Below are positions 32,344 through 44,250 of a stretch of DNA of 64,000 bases, piece by piece. Origin of the DNA: Nosema muscidifuracis (lineage: Eukaryota > Microsporidia > Nosematidae); assembly GCA_028335825.1 (NCBI GenBank), contig JAIOKI010000014.1, positions 426,972 through 490,971 of the forward strand, written 5' to 3'. Position 1 is the first letter of the stretch, and each line of letters opens with the position of its first letter. The notes beneath the pieces were generated by a model that made no database searches, had not been told where the DNA came from, and saw only the letters and a program-made list of their open reading frames with translations. A program made the position numbers and the translations under genes.

Positions 32344-33987
32344 ATGAAATTTTTTGCTTTACTACATTTAATATCAATTGCTACATCTAAACTGAAAGAA
32401 GAAATACGAGAAGATATATCTAAAATAATTTTGAAGAAAAAAATTTTTGAAGATTTTTTATTTATAGGCAAAGATTCTAATTGTCCAATGCATGTACTAA
32501 AGATCTGTAAATCATGGATTGTTATCACAAGATACGATGAATTACGCGAATTAACAGAAGAAAAAACTATTAGCTTCAACAAGTATCTAGATGAAAAAAA
32601 TGATTTGAAAGATGAATTCAAAAAAAAACTTATTGAAATTGTATACGGATTCGGAGATAAAAATAAGTCATTTTATATTGCAAAAAATGAAGAAACTAAT
32701 AAATATGCAGATAAAATTTCTAATTTAATGAGAAATCTTTCAGATTATTCTCATTATATTAATGATAATGAAGATACTAAGTCATACTTAGTATATAATA
32801 AAGACGTGAAAAATAATCCAGCTTATAATAGTGTATTTATTTCAGATCTAATCTGTTCAAAATGTTGCGATCATTTTGAATTTAAATTTAGTTTAATTCA
32901 ACATAGTGATAATATATTTATATACAATATTGACATGAATGAATTTAATTATAAAAAATATCTTGAGTATTATCTAAAAAATTACTACGATTATAGGGGT
33001 GAAGTATTAAACGAAATATTATGATTATTATCATTAATAAATATTTCCTGTCTTTATATTGATAGAGAAGATAATATATTTAATTCAAGAGCAAGAAAAT
33101 TTGATAAATTCAGAAAAACAACTGAATCTAATGATAATGGTATATTTGATCAATATGAAGCTATTGAGTATTCTAAATCTTTAGATAACCCTAAAAAAGA
33201 CTTTCAAAACCTACAAGTGGGATTTTTTTATGATAGAATATTTATGAACTGGAATTGTTATGCTAAAAATTCTGACAATAAAAAGCATAAATGTATTGAT
33301 GAAGATGTTTTTGAAGAAATGAAGTTTTTCTTTAAAACTTGTCAAAATAGCAGCCTAGAAAATATTGAAAGTATTTTAAGATTTTTTTATCTTATAAAAG
33401 ATAGTAAATTATACAAGGATATTTTAATAAGTATTCTATCTAATACAGGAAAAGCTAGAAATTTGATAATGTATGAAATTCTATTCACCTTAGGTCTAGT
33501 TGAAAAATGTGAAAATAATATAAACTTTGATTACGTTAATTTAAGATTGAGAAAAGAAAATGATAATTCTGAATCTAAATATTATGAAAAACTCTCTCAG
33601 TTTATCATTGATGAAATTAGTTATAACCATGATAATATTTCAAGTGTCTATTTTGATCTATTAATGTATTTTGAAATGTGTGAGATGTACGAGAAGAGAT
33701 CAACTAAAAATAATTTTTCTAATGATACATTGATGCTATTTAATTTCTTCGAAAGTGTAGAAAATAATTCGAAGAATACTTTTGATCACATTATTCTTTA
33801 CGTAAATGAATTCCTTTCGAAGATTTATCAAAAAGAAAATATCGCAAAATATGGATACGATATTTATTCGTTAATACTTGAAAATATTAGGTTAGAATTA
33901 TGCAATTTAATTGAATATAATCAGATTAATCCAAGTTATGATTATATTTATAATTTTTTGGATGATTATAAACGAATATATTATTAA
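32344..33987 (+). pseudogene. Secreted orphan paralogue interrupted by one in-frame TGA
   Basis: A single frame runs 547 codons from the ATG at 32,344 to TAA at 33,985-33,987, broken only by TGA at codon 227 (33,022-33,024). Coding character is equally good on both sides, with no frame change. The first half has a signal peptide (MKFFALLHLISIATS), a G-F-G-D block and an L-S-D-Y...D-T-K-S-Y-L block shared with the 542-residue orphan at 25,460-27,088; the second half has similar helical content and nearly the same total length. The start motif is textbook. A CGA-to-TGA transition would explain the stop. Possibilities are a very young pseudogene, read-through, or a base-call error. It is the strongest candidate here for a gene that still works despite its stop. 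Confidence 0.65.
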
Positions 33988-35352
33988 ACAATTTAACTAT
34001 TTATTTATTAATTAAAAATACAATATTCAATTATTGCTGTCATAAAATAATATCTTGTTTTATCTTTTTCATGCTCTACAAGCAGAAATTTAATGGTGTG
34101 GAATATACATTCTTGGATTGAAATTTTGATGCTTTTCTTTTATAATAGTAATTTTTTCTTGAAAAAATCTTATATTCTATTATATAGCTCAAATTAAATT
34201 TAAGCATTAATATGGGGGAGATACTAAAAACTAAATTGTCAAGTGATGACTATGGCTAAGAGATCAGGATAATTTTATAGAACTAGAGATTATTATGTAT
34301 ACGTTAGAGTTATATAGAGTTGAAAAGGAAAGCTTAAGAAGAGAGATTTTTTAAAGAGCTTCTAGGAATTTGAAAATTTTTATTATCAGAAATACGTGTA
34401 AGGAGGAAAAAATAGACGAAATTAGGAAAAAGTGTTTAAAGAGCTAACTAAGAAGAAGAATCTGAGTGGATTTAATAAATACTCCAAGGGTAGATTATTG
34501 GATTTAGAGAAAATAGTTGAAATATGACCTTGTGACTCATATATTGTTAGACTTAATAATGAAAGATTGTTAAAAAACAGAAATTGTGATTAAAAGGGAA
34601 TGAATGTAGAAAATTTATTTTTGATTGAGATTATTCATCTGGAGAGGAATTTTATATCATTAAACCCCAATTATGCTAAGCAGTTATATCTAATAATAAT
34701 TTTGAAGTAATGATTCCTTTCTTAGATACAGATTTAGTAAATTACTGGTTTGATTTGAGTAAAGATTCTTTCATTAAATGATGATAAGAATAAATTTTAT
34801 TGAGAAATACAATTTGATGAATCTATGATCATTTCCAAAGAAAGATATACAATATGAAACAAGAATGAACAAAGTAGATAAATATATATGCAAGTAATAA
34901 AAAAGGATGTTAAAGAGAAAAAAGTTATAATTATTAAATTTTGATGATTTTAAATATAGTAAAGAAAATTCTATGATTGTACATATTTTGGTGTAATTAA
35001 AGAACCTAGAAATATTACTGAATTTAGAAAATCTATGTAAAATACAAAAGATTTTATTGTATTACATTATAAAGATAGTTTTAAACTTAAATTATTTAAG
35101 ATTGTATTAGAAATATGGTGTCATTTTTATACAACTAAAAACTCAAAAGAATTACTTTCCTAAAAATATAAAAACTAACACTTAATTACTAAGTTTAGAT
35201 ATTCTATATTTACAAGAATCTAGTATCTTTTATTACAACATTTTGTAATTCAACTAATATTCAAAATAATATTTATGATAAATTTAATTTTTAATATTGA
35301 AAAAAACCTAAAAATATTTACATGAATATTTATTTATTTTAAGATTATGGAT
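33988..35352. other. Intergenic with fossil pieces
   Basis: It contains the possible retroelement fragment at 34,220-34,620. Further protein-like plus-strand pieces lie at 34,620-35,165 (S-S-G-E-E-F-Y-I-I-K-P; I-P-F-L-D-T-D-L-V-N-Y-W-F-D), from an unidentified dead gene or element. Confidence 0.4.
34220..34620 (+). mobile_element. Fossil fragment, possibly Ty3/gypsy integrase tail
   Basis: A plus-strand stretch has the flavour of the GPY/F module at the C-terminus of Ty3/gypsy integrases (K-Y-S-K-G, then S-Y-I-V-R-L-N-N). It is old and heavily broken, with no terminal repeats recognised. The assignment is weak: basic, repeated Lys/Arg pieces could also come from a dead host gene. Confidence 0.3.
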
Positions 35353-35619
35353 TTAAGAAATATTCTTCTTTTTATGTTTTTCTTTGGATCTCCTATTTTG
35401 AAACCATATTTTTAAGTTACTAATAGGTATCCTTGTTCGTATGTTTATCCCTATCTTATCCATTTTATTAGGATAGGGATTATTTCGAAAAAAATCTTCT
35501 AAATATTCCTCCTCCATTTTACTATATTTATATCTAAATCTGGGTTTTCTATTAGAGGAGGAATATGACTCTATAATTTCATTTTCTTGGTCAATGAAAT
35601 TTAGAGTTTTCTTGCTCAT
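35353..35619 (-). CDS. Homeodomain protein
   Basis: The 88-residue protein is almost entirely a homeodomain. Helix 3, the DNA-recognition helix, is unmistakable: L-K-I-W-F-Q-N-R-R-S-K-E-K, with the invariant W-F-x-N-x-R at about residues 71-76. Helices 1 and 2 are recognisable ahead of it (Y-S-K-M-E-E-E-Y-L-E-D-F-F, and a diverged I-G-I-N-I-R-T-R-I-P-I-S turn). An N-terminal basic arm (R-K-P-R-F-R-Y-K-Y) would reach the minor groove, and a Lys-rich tail (K-H-K-K-K) can act as a nuclear signal. It should bind DNA as a transcription factor in the nucleus. Microsporidia keep several such small homeodomain proteins. No CCC motif directly precedes the ATG at 35,619. It stands alone between retroelement fossils on the other strand. 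Stop TAA. Confidence 0.9.
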   Translation of the reverse strand: MSKKTLNFIDQENEIIESYSSSNRKPRFRYKYSKMEEEYLEDFFRNNPYPNKMDKIGINIRTRIPISNLKIWFQNRRSKEKHKKKNIS

Positions 35620-36099
35620 AGAAATAAAGAAAGTTTTTCTTTTTATACTTAGAAAGGAGATGATTATGCAATGAAATGCATAATTATAGTCTTAAAGTAG
35701 AATTCTTTTTAAGGGAATATTTTAAGAATTATCATTGGATCAGTTCATACATAATTAGACTTAAATTAGTCTAAAAATATTCTATTGGATATACTGATCT
35801 ACTATTGATAAATTAAATAATTTTATATAACAAATTAATATGATAGTAGGGTATGTTTCAATAAAATTATTATTTGTGGAGTTAGAAAAGAATATTTCAT
35901 AGTAAAACATATATACTGACATTAAATAATATACTTGAAATGAATAACAACAAAATGATAAATAAAGAGAAAATTGGTGTTAAAATTTATTCAAGATTTA
36001 ACAAATAATCGATATATAGTAAAGAAGAATGTTTATAAAATAAGTATTATGAATCAAGAAGAAATTTCGATATAAAAGTAAAGGTAGTATAATAAAATA
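35620..36099. other. Intergenic between homeobox gene and fossil element
   Basis: No gene is recognisable. The left part of the fossil element may extend into it. Confidence 0.4.
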
Positions 36100-37250
36100 T
36101 TAAATGTAGAATATTTGATATATCTACAAAACTAAAAAATAAAGTAGTATTTGATACTAACATGATGTATATGTTCATATTATCTTCAATTTATAAAAGA
36201 GTGAAAATACCTTGAAAAGAAATTTAAGACATGTTTTATAAAAAGAAAGAATATTTTCTAAAGTTTTATATTATACCTTAGGGAACCATAAATAAGAACA
36301 TAAAATATTCATCTATTCTAATAATAAAAATGTAGAGAAGAATTATAATATTTTTTAAAAATATAAAGATGATACGGAAGAAGTATTAAAGTTTCTGTTA
36401 TCGAAATATTATAGTATAGAATCAAAATAAACATGGATAAAAATATAAGAGCTTTATTAATCCTAATATAAGGGTAATATTAATATTAAACTTAATAGAT
36501 CATAACAAAATAGTAGATATAGATAGATATAGAACATTTAATTCTTAAATTAAAAGTAACAAATAATTTACTAATATAGACTTGAAAGATGATTTTTTAA
36601 TATTATGCTTTTATAAAAAGATCATTTAGACATAAACATTAACTATATGAATGAAAAGGATTAACCATTTTTCAGAATTATATGGATAATATTTTAAGGG
36701 GATCAAAATTTATAAATCTTGAATTGTCTATATAGATGATATTATTATATATAGATAATCATGATGAACATGACATAAATTCAAAAAATAAATTAAAATT
36801 GTAGAAAAGAACAATCTAACACTAAACTAAAAAAACAATATTGAGATCAGGATATGTTCTATAATCAAAAAAGATAAGTCATTAAAATACAAGAAATTCA
36901 AAGTTACAACGAATAAGAAAACTACATAAATGATTAATTATTGAAGAAATTTATTACTAGATGTGTAGTCATTTCCAAGGAGTTATATCATATAATAAAA
37001 TGAAAGATAGATTATAATTAGAATATCAAATATGAAGAAATATTTAAAGATATTTACGTAAACAAATAGAATTAAACTAGACATATTATAATGATCTGTT
37101 TATATTAGAAGCATTTTATCTCAAATCTGAAATGAAGAAAAAACTCCACTAGCATAATTGAGAAAGAATGTCTTGCAAAAGTTTAGGATACGAAATACTT
37201 TATGAAGTATTATATAACAAAGAATTATAAAATACAGGGATCATAAAAGA
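36100..37250 (+). mobile_element. Fossil Ty3/gypsy LTR retrotransposon (pol part)
   Basis: In order on the plus strand: a possible protease trace near 36,150 (V-V-F-D-T), a reverse transcriptase with the YIDD-type active-site motif (Y-I-D-D-I-I-I-Y) near 36,730, the connection region near 36,930-36,990, and an RNase H trace near 37,100-37,150 (S-I-L-S-Q-I...K-T-P-L-A). This order and the motif style are those of Ty3/gypsy (Metaviridae). No long terminal repeats, gag or adjoining integrase were identified. It is heavily broken, with far more than ten interruptions, and old relative to the nearby genes. Confidence 0.8.
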
Positions 37251-38207
37251 AGAAGTTCTTAATTAAGGAGAAACATTTCTATAATTTACTAGACCTCCAA
37301 AGAAAACATTATCAACAATATATGTATTTGAAAACTTATCATAATCTTTATATCATGAACTTAGTAATTTCATAATTTTAAGAAAAATTGACTTAACTTC
37401 ATTATTATAAAATAGATATCATCTCAGCATAAATTCATCATCTATAAATGTTTCATCAAATTTAGACTTCATTATCAATATATCATAAATGTTATCAAAG
37501 ATAAGTTGAATTATTTCTTTATTGATCAGTCATCAGTTGTTTTTCTTTATAATATAAATTAAGATGTTTGATATTAGAGCTTTGTATTATGTATATAAAA
37601 TATCAGTAAACATAGGGGTAATTTTATTTTCTATTTGTTCGTTATTTCACAAAACCCTCAAAATTATCCAAAAAATAATACCATAAAAAATATTTAACGT
37701 TTAATATAATTGCTACTTTCAAACCACACAGAAATTCTTTTTTACTTAATTAGACGAGCATTAAAATATCCATTGTAATCTCATAATCTCGCTTTCATAA
37801 TCAACATATTATTTCTTTCTATTGATTTCTACTTTATTCAATATTTGAATATCTCTGAGTATATAGAACCATCAAAAAAGTGAAATTAATTAGATTATTC
37901 AATTTTAAGAATATCATTAGTCAGCATTATTATTTTCACTTGAAAAGTATTATATTTCTCTATCAAACAATGATCTACTTTTTCTTTTTTACATAATTTA
38001 ATAAGTTTTCATCATAAAAAGTATATAAAATCCTTATGTAATTCCAAGATTTATCAATTATAACTAGAGCTGAAGAAGTAATCATCAATAACAAGTCTGA
38101 AAAAATTCCATGGGTGTTATATTATGAAACAAATTCTAAACTCTGAAGACATCTTCATGTAGTCAATCTACAATGAAAAGAAGAGACCTGTAATTTGAGA
38201 AAATACT
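37251..38207. other. Intergenic with minus-strand coding traces
   Basis: Near 37,900-38,010 the minus strand has an open protein-like piece (K-V-D-H-C-L-I-E-K-Y-N-T-F) sharing H-C-L-I-E-K-Y with the relic near 28,150. It is probably part of the same decayed family as dispersed repeat C. Nothing intact. Confidence 0.35.
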
Positions 38208-38710
38208 CAAAATCTACTAGGTGATTAACCAAAAAGGAATAATTATATTGAAGACATTAACATAAATTTATTCATTTTTATTCGAAAAAAATAATATATC
38301 ATAGGAAAACTTTGTTTATTGAAATTTCTATTTATGACATACGCTTCATATAACCAATTAAAAGTCTCACAATCAAAAATTTTCTTCTCTCAATCTAATC
38401 CTCTATTTAAGAATAAGCTTCTACCATCTGTTGAAATTAAATAGGTAATATAAAAATTAGTTGAATCTTAAATACTAGTAAATAGCATACTAAAAGACTT
38501 TACCCAAAAATAGAGACATTTACACTATCAATGATACATCTTGTCATTATGACAGAACCAAACTCATAATGTCACAAAGGGTTCTAAAAACACTAGTATA
38601 GATTTCATTTGCTGAAATAAATGATGAATCAGCAAGTATTGCTCTATATTAGAAATTTAAGAAATCATTGAAATTTGTAGTTTGCATATACCAACCACTT
38701 TATTATATAA
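38208..38710 (-). repeat. Dispersed repeat C, copy 2
   Basis: Diverged copy of 30,495-30,975 in the same orientation. Similarity runs the full length with small gaps. It lies about 1 kb past the fossil Ty3/gypsy element but on the opposite coding strand. Confidence 0.6.
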
Positions 38711-39029
38711 ATTGTATTGAAGTATTTCCAAGAGATTATTATATTGGTACCTATAAAAATAATCATCTATACAAAGACTTGTTTCTTTCTATCAGTTTAT
38801 CATATAGAATTACATAATATAAGACTAAATTTGTCAAGTGTTTTGTGAAATCATCGATTTTCATATGTAGAATATTTTAATTCATAATAGTTTATTTTTT
38901 ATAAGGTATGTAAATTTTATATCACTGTTGGTGCATTACAACAAATGTTATAAAAATTAGTTTAAAATTTAATAAATATATTAATTATTATAATTGAACT
39001 TGAAAAATAAATTTTGATCAATTTTAGAC

Positions 39030-39402
39030 ATTAATTTTTTTGTTTGTTACAAAATGAATTAACAATTTTAATTATTTTTTCAGTAGATAAATTGTATTCA
39101 TTTAGATATAGAATCACGTTATCAACCCTATCAGATTTAAAGCTTCCTTTATCCTAAATTTCTTCTTATTAGTACTAAAATCATTATAATTTGCTCTTAG
39201 AATGCTTATATGTGTTGATCTCTATTAAAGCAAATTGAAGACTTTTATCTGTATAATTTCTCAGTCTAATCATCTATATTTAGTTTTTTCTATATCCTCG
39301 TTCAAAGTTTGTTATTAATTTATCTCAAGTGAACACATACAATATAATTCTTAACTTATTTTTATACATTGATGTAGTGTGGTTAACTAGTATATTGTAT
39401 TT
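39030..39402 (-). pseudogene. Possible decayed ORF, unidentified
   Basis: From the ATG at 39,402 (M-S-K-H-K-Y-N-I-L-V-N-H-T-T) the minus strand reads protein-like through several stops to about 39,030 (S-D-R-V-D-N-V-I-L-Y-L-N-E-Y; K-I-V-N-S-F-C). Composition is richer in Arg, Asp and Gly than the surroundings. Weak evidence; no family. Confidence 0.25.
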
Positions 39403-39933
39403 ATGTTTCGACATTTTTAAATAATCGAAACTGGAATTAAAATATGAAATAATTGTTTAAGTATAATTGAATTAATGAAATTTAATCTCAAAATATATGT
39501 AATATTTTAAGTAATTTAATAGATTAGAATATTAAATTTAATTAAAAAGTAGAGGTTTAATTTAAGTATAAAATTTATTAAGTTAATATTTTTAATTTTA
39601 CAAACACAAGTAAAATTAAATGTATTTTTGTCTAACAACATATATTTAATCATATTAAGAAAAAAACGAGATAGATATAATTAAAATCTAATTTAGACTA
39701 CTTAAATAAAATTTATAGAAATTGAATTTAATATTCGTTTAGAGACAATATATATAATTGTATGATAAACTAAAATTTATTTTATTTTGAGGTAAATAAT
39801 ATTTTTTAACCCCTTTAAGTATCATTTATCTTTTTTAGACTATATTTATTTTAGAGTTTAAAAAACGGAAAAAATAAAGTTAACATATAATTGTATTAAG
39901 TTATGTAATATCATTGATTTTTAAATTTAAATA

Positions 39934-40344
39934 ATGGAATTAATATATTTTGCAGCTTATAAAAATGAGAATTTTATTTTGAATATTCCAAAGAATCTAT
40001 AATATAAGACCTTAAAGATTAATTGTCTTCTATTTTGTAAAAATTATGATGATGCTATGCTCTGGTTAAAGAAAACCTTTTTATAATTATTTTCTATATG
40101 AAATCTTTGCAATGGAATTGATAAGATACTCATTAAAGAATAAATTTATACTTTGTCAGTTTAAAATCCAGATACATTTTACAAAAATTATTGGATAAGT
40201 AGTTAATATGATGGATCAATATATTGATTGAGAAATATAGCAAATTTATAAGTTTTATATAAATTTTACAAAAGTATTTTATTGACATGTGTAAATATTA
40301 ATAATACTAAAAAAAGAAATGTTGAAGAGTTAATTTAATTAATA
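39934..40344 (+). pseudogene. Possible decayed ORF, stops but no frame change
   Basis: From the ATG at 39,934 one frame stays protein-like for about 137 codons (M-E-L-I-Y-F-A-A-Y-K-N-E-N-F; N-Y-D-D-A-M-L-W-L-K-K; N-P-D-T-F-Y-K-N-Y-W-I; N-N-T-K-K-R-N-V-E-E-L-I) despite about nine stops, seven of them TAA. An isolated AACCCCTTTAAG at 39,811-39,822 could be its old start signal, although about 110 bases away. Stop density is only slightly below random for this composition, so confidence is low. Confidence 0.3.
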
Positions 40345-41689
40345 ATTCAACTTTCTACTCGATCACAGTTTTGATCAGTTCAACACTTATAGATATATTC
40401 TAAATAAACTTTTAATAGGGTTAATATTAAATCTTTGGAAATAAAAAGTTATTTTTCACGTATACTCTTAAATATTTACTAAATATTATTTATTACTAAT
40501 GAATTATAAAATAAAAATAATTAAAAAATAGATCTACATTAAAAGAAAATTTTGATTAGACTATCTAATAGAAAATTGTTTTTTTTCATACTAAGATATT
40601 TGTTTATGTAACCTAAAAAAAATATTAACATGCATCAAAAGTGATGATTCTCAATATAATAATTTGATAGATTCAAATAACGAAGGATATTTAAAAGACA
40701 AAATATTAATGATAGAAGTCTATAAAATATAAAATTTTTATTATTTATAATATCTATTTCATTAGAATAAAAGTCTAAAAGAAATCATCCATAAAAGAAA
40801 CACTGAATTACATAAAATAACTAGATTTAAACAATATAGTAATGCATTTTTACTTTCATTTACATAAACAAAACCTGTAACATACAATCAATGAGATTAT
40901 TAAAGAAGATTATATTAGAGTTATTTATTGATCTGTTATTCTTGTCGTAGACTAATAGTTGTGTTCGTTTTATTTTGATTCGTTATTCTTTGAGTAAATA
41001 TTTCTCCATACAAGCAAAGAAGAAAAGTATGTTATTATGTCAAAGAAGATTAGATTTCTATATTTTCTTAATTTCAAAGAAGTTAATTATATAATTAGTT
41101 TAAAATTTAGTAGATTATAGATATTTATAAATTATTAATTCTATATATGTTAATATTAAAAGTTTATTATTATTTACAATAAGTAAAAGAAATAGAATCA
41201 AATAATCTATATTATGAATATATTCAATTGTTAGAACTTAATATTTCATCAGAGTAATAAGATTTATTAGCTATATTAAATTATGATATTACTGAATTTA
41301 TTTGTATTTTTAACTTTGTTTATTAAGTTAGACTCTTAACTATGAGAAAGTATATAACAACAAAAGAAAGATAAAAATAAAGGAATTATTCCAATACTTT
41401 CAAATCACAAGCATTTACCTGATACAAGAAGATGAGATATAGAAGATTGACATTAATTATCATGGGATTCTTCTATGCTTAAAAATACCCTATAATTTGA
41501 AATGTACTTGGATCACTCTTCGCCACTGGATGCATTCAAAGCAGTACGATAATGAATAAATTTCTAAATATTTCAACCATATATAATAATAGATAGTTGA
41601 TAATAATAAATTAAATATATTTTGTATTATTTGAAAAATTAAAAATAATCAATAAATGATGAATATTAGATTAATATGATAATATCTAT
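40345..41689. other. Intergenic, nothing recognised
   Basis: AT-rich with no supportable feature until the segmental duplication begins. Confidence 0.5.
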
Positions 41690-44250
41690 AGAACTACAAA
41701 ATCATAAATTAAAGTATTTTATTATCTTCTAGTATCTTTATTACACCTTGCATTATCATGTTTGACATAAATTTAATTGGTATATTGTTGTAGAAATTAA
41801 TATTAATTACTATATCATATAGGTTACGATAATTATTTGTTTGATTTTCATCTATCAAATTTAAAATTAATCCATAAATTTCGATATTTTCTCTTAATAA
41901 ATCTTTTGATTTTGTTAGATAGTAATCTGAAAACAATTTTAAATTTTATTATTTTTATATCTTAAAATACATTTTAGATTTATATTCAACTGAGGATTAC
42001 AACATATAATTAAATATGATAATCTGTCAAATAAAAAATAAATATTAGTATTAATTAAATAAACTTTACCCTCTCTATAATACATTATTATATGAAGTAA
42101 AAGTCTAATTAAACAATAAATATTATTCTTTATAAGAATATCGAAAAAACATTTGTAAAGTATAATTTTGTCTAAAGAGTCTTCAATATTATTTATACTT
42201 TCTATTATACATGAAATTAATTTTTCTTTAGATATTTTCTTATCATTCATTTCTTGATAAACATCTTTTGTTATTTTATCTAAAAAATGAGACGTTATAT
42301 TTACTAAATGAACAATAAGATAAGTTGAATTTTTCCATGGTTGTGACTTTTATAATGATTCGGTATAATTCATTTTTACCATCAAAGTTGCAGAAATGTG
42401 ATAGATTAAATTTACTAAAAATCAAATTCTTTCATAAAGTTCATATATTTAAATATTAAATCAATACTATCATAAATATCATCAGTATTATCAAATCTAT
42501 CAATATGAAAGATTTTTGGTAAAAACTTATAGTTCTTCATTGAATTTAATAATATATCTTTATAAACTACATAAGAATTATTCTTAGTGTTTATTAAATT
42601 CAATAAATATTTTAACTGTAATTTGATTTGTTCTATATCATTATGAAACATACATATAATCTTATTGAACTTAATAAACTCATCTATTGGAATAATATTT
42701 GTGTTATTAAAATTTGAAAGATTAACTGTTTTGTTCTCATAAGATTGATTTGGTAAAGTAACAGAATTGTTATCTGGTTTTAAATCAAGATTGTCAATAT
42801 ATGTATTTAAAGAAATATAATCATCAATAACATTGTAACTTTCTAATATCTCATAGCGTATAACTGAATTATTTTCATAATTATTCATCTTATCAGTAAT
42901 AAATCAGATCATCTAGAGATCCTAAATCAATGGGTATATAATCTTTACTCGGAAGAATCTCTTTTGTCACATACATCTCATCAGTAAAATTTCTAGTACT
43001 AAATATAATCAAAAAATGTAGAGGTTATCAAATACATTATGGATATAAAATATACAAATTTATGTAATTCTTTTAATTAATCACTTAATAAAAATATATT
43101 AATTTCTTTCAATATTCAAATTCTGAAAGCAATAAATTTATTACAATAAAACATTGAAATAATACTTTTTTAATAAGTGTAATTTTATTAATATAAATAG
43201 AATAAATTAATTCAATTTTCATTTATTTAAATGATATGCTTTTCTAATATATAATATTATAAAATTAATTTTCAAATACAATAATAATAAATTAAAACTT
43301 TAATTATCTTTTATTAATCTATATAAAATATATGAGAATGATTTCAACTAAATAATTTTTATTGATAAATACACTAAAATACAAAATAATATTCTTTATA
43401 TAAATTATGATGGTATAATAACAAATTTACAATATGTATAGATGTAGATAAATTAGAAAACATAAACACAGAATATGATGTCAAAAATCAGAAAATAGCT
43501 CAATTAAAGATAGAATTTCATATGAGTAAAAGAAAATATAAAATAATATTTTTGTAACTAGTAGCTTGTTTTATGAACATAGAAGATGATTAATTTATCA
43601 TTTAAATAAAAAATAATTTAAATATTATTTATGTAAATAATACTTTCATGTTACATAAATCAGTAAAATTGTTAGAACTATTTATTTTTATAAACAAAAA
43701 TTCTTTCATTTCATATTGATATTTTTGTAAATTTACAAAGTCTTTTATTTCTTATCAACTTTTTAGATTCATTAGTATAAAACATAAAAATCAATATTTT
43801 ATAAGTTTCTGTATATTTGTGTTAATGCTTTTATTTATTAATCTAAGTTATATTTTTTAGTTTATTTCTATTATTAAAAAAGAATTACAAATTAATTTAT
43901 GATCAATCTAATTATTATTATAATAATAATATTAAATTTGAAACTCTTTCGAAACATAATTTATTTAATCATCTGTAATATTTTCATTTAGATGAATTCT
44001 AAAATAAGATTATATTATCTTCAATGTAAAGAATTCTATTATTTGTCTTAAAATATAAATTTCATAAAAACCAATGTAAGAAGATGAAACCCTATTGAAA
44101 ATAAGAAATCAGAAGTTGTGAACTGAAGCATATTTAATATATATGATATAATCCAATTAAACAAATAAAAAATAAAGATATGAACAATAACAATATTTTC
44201 TTAATATAAAGACACCATTATATTTAAACATGGTTAATATTAAGATATAA
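41690..44250. repeat. Segmental duplication, copy 2
   Basis: Counterpart of about 21,905-24,380, same orientation. Both the dead gene and about 1.1 kb upstream of it are duplicated. Confidence 0.85.
41709..43047 (-). pseudogene. Dead copy of the 22,164-23,267 orphan gene
   Basis: Three open pieces (42,415-42,888; 41,939-42,250; 41,709-41,936, the last without an ATG) align in order with the 22-23 kb gene and its -1 frame extension. The original ATG is still present at about 43,037-43,039 but is followed by a stop within the signal-peptide region. A short deletion shifts the frame near 42,890-42,910, and a divergent stretch at 42,250-42,415 breaks the middle. The C-terminal piece is the best preserved and is gap-free against copy 1, including the position of the TAA that separates the two frames. 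Confidence 0.8.

Noticed and set aside
41709-41936. Separate 75-codon gene
   Set aside because: It has no ATG, and it aligns with the -1 frame extension of the 22-kb gene, so it belongs to that dead copy.
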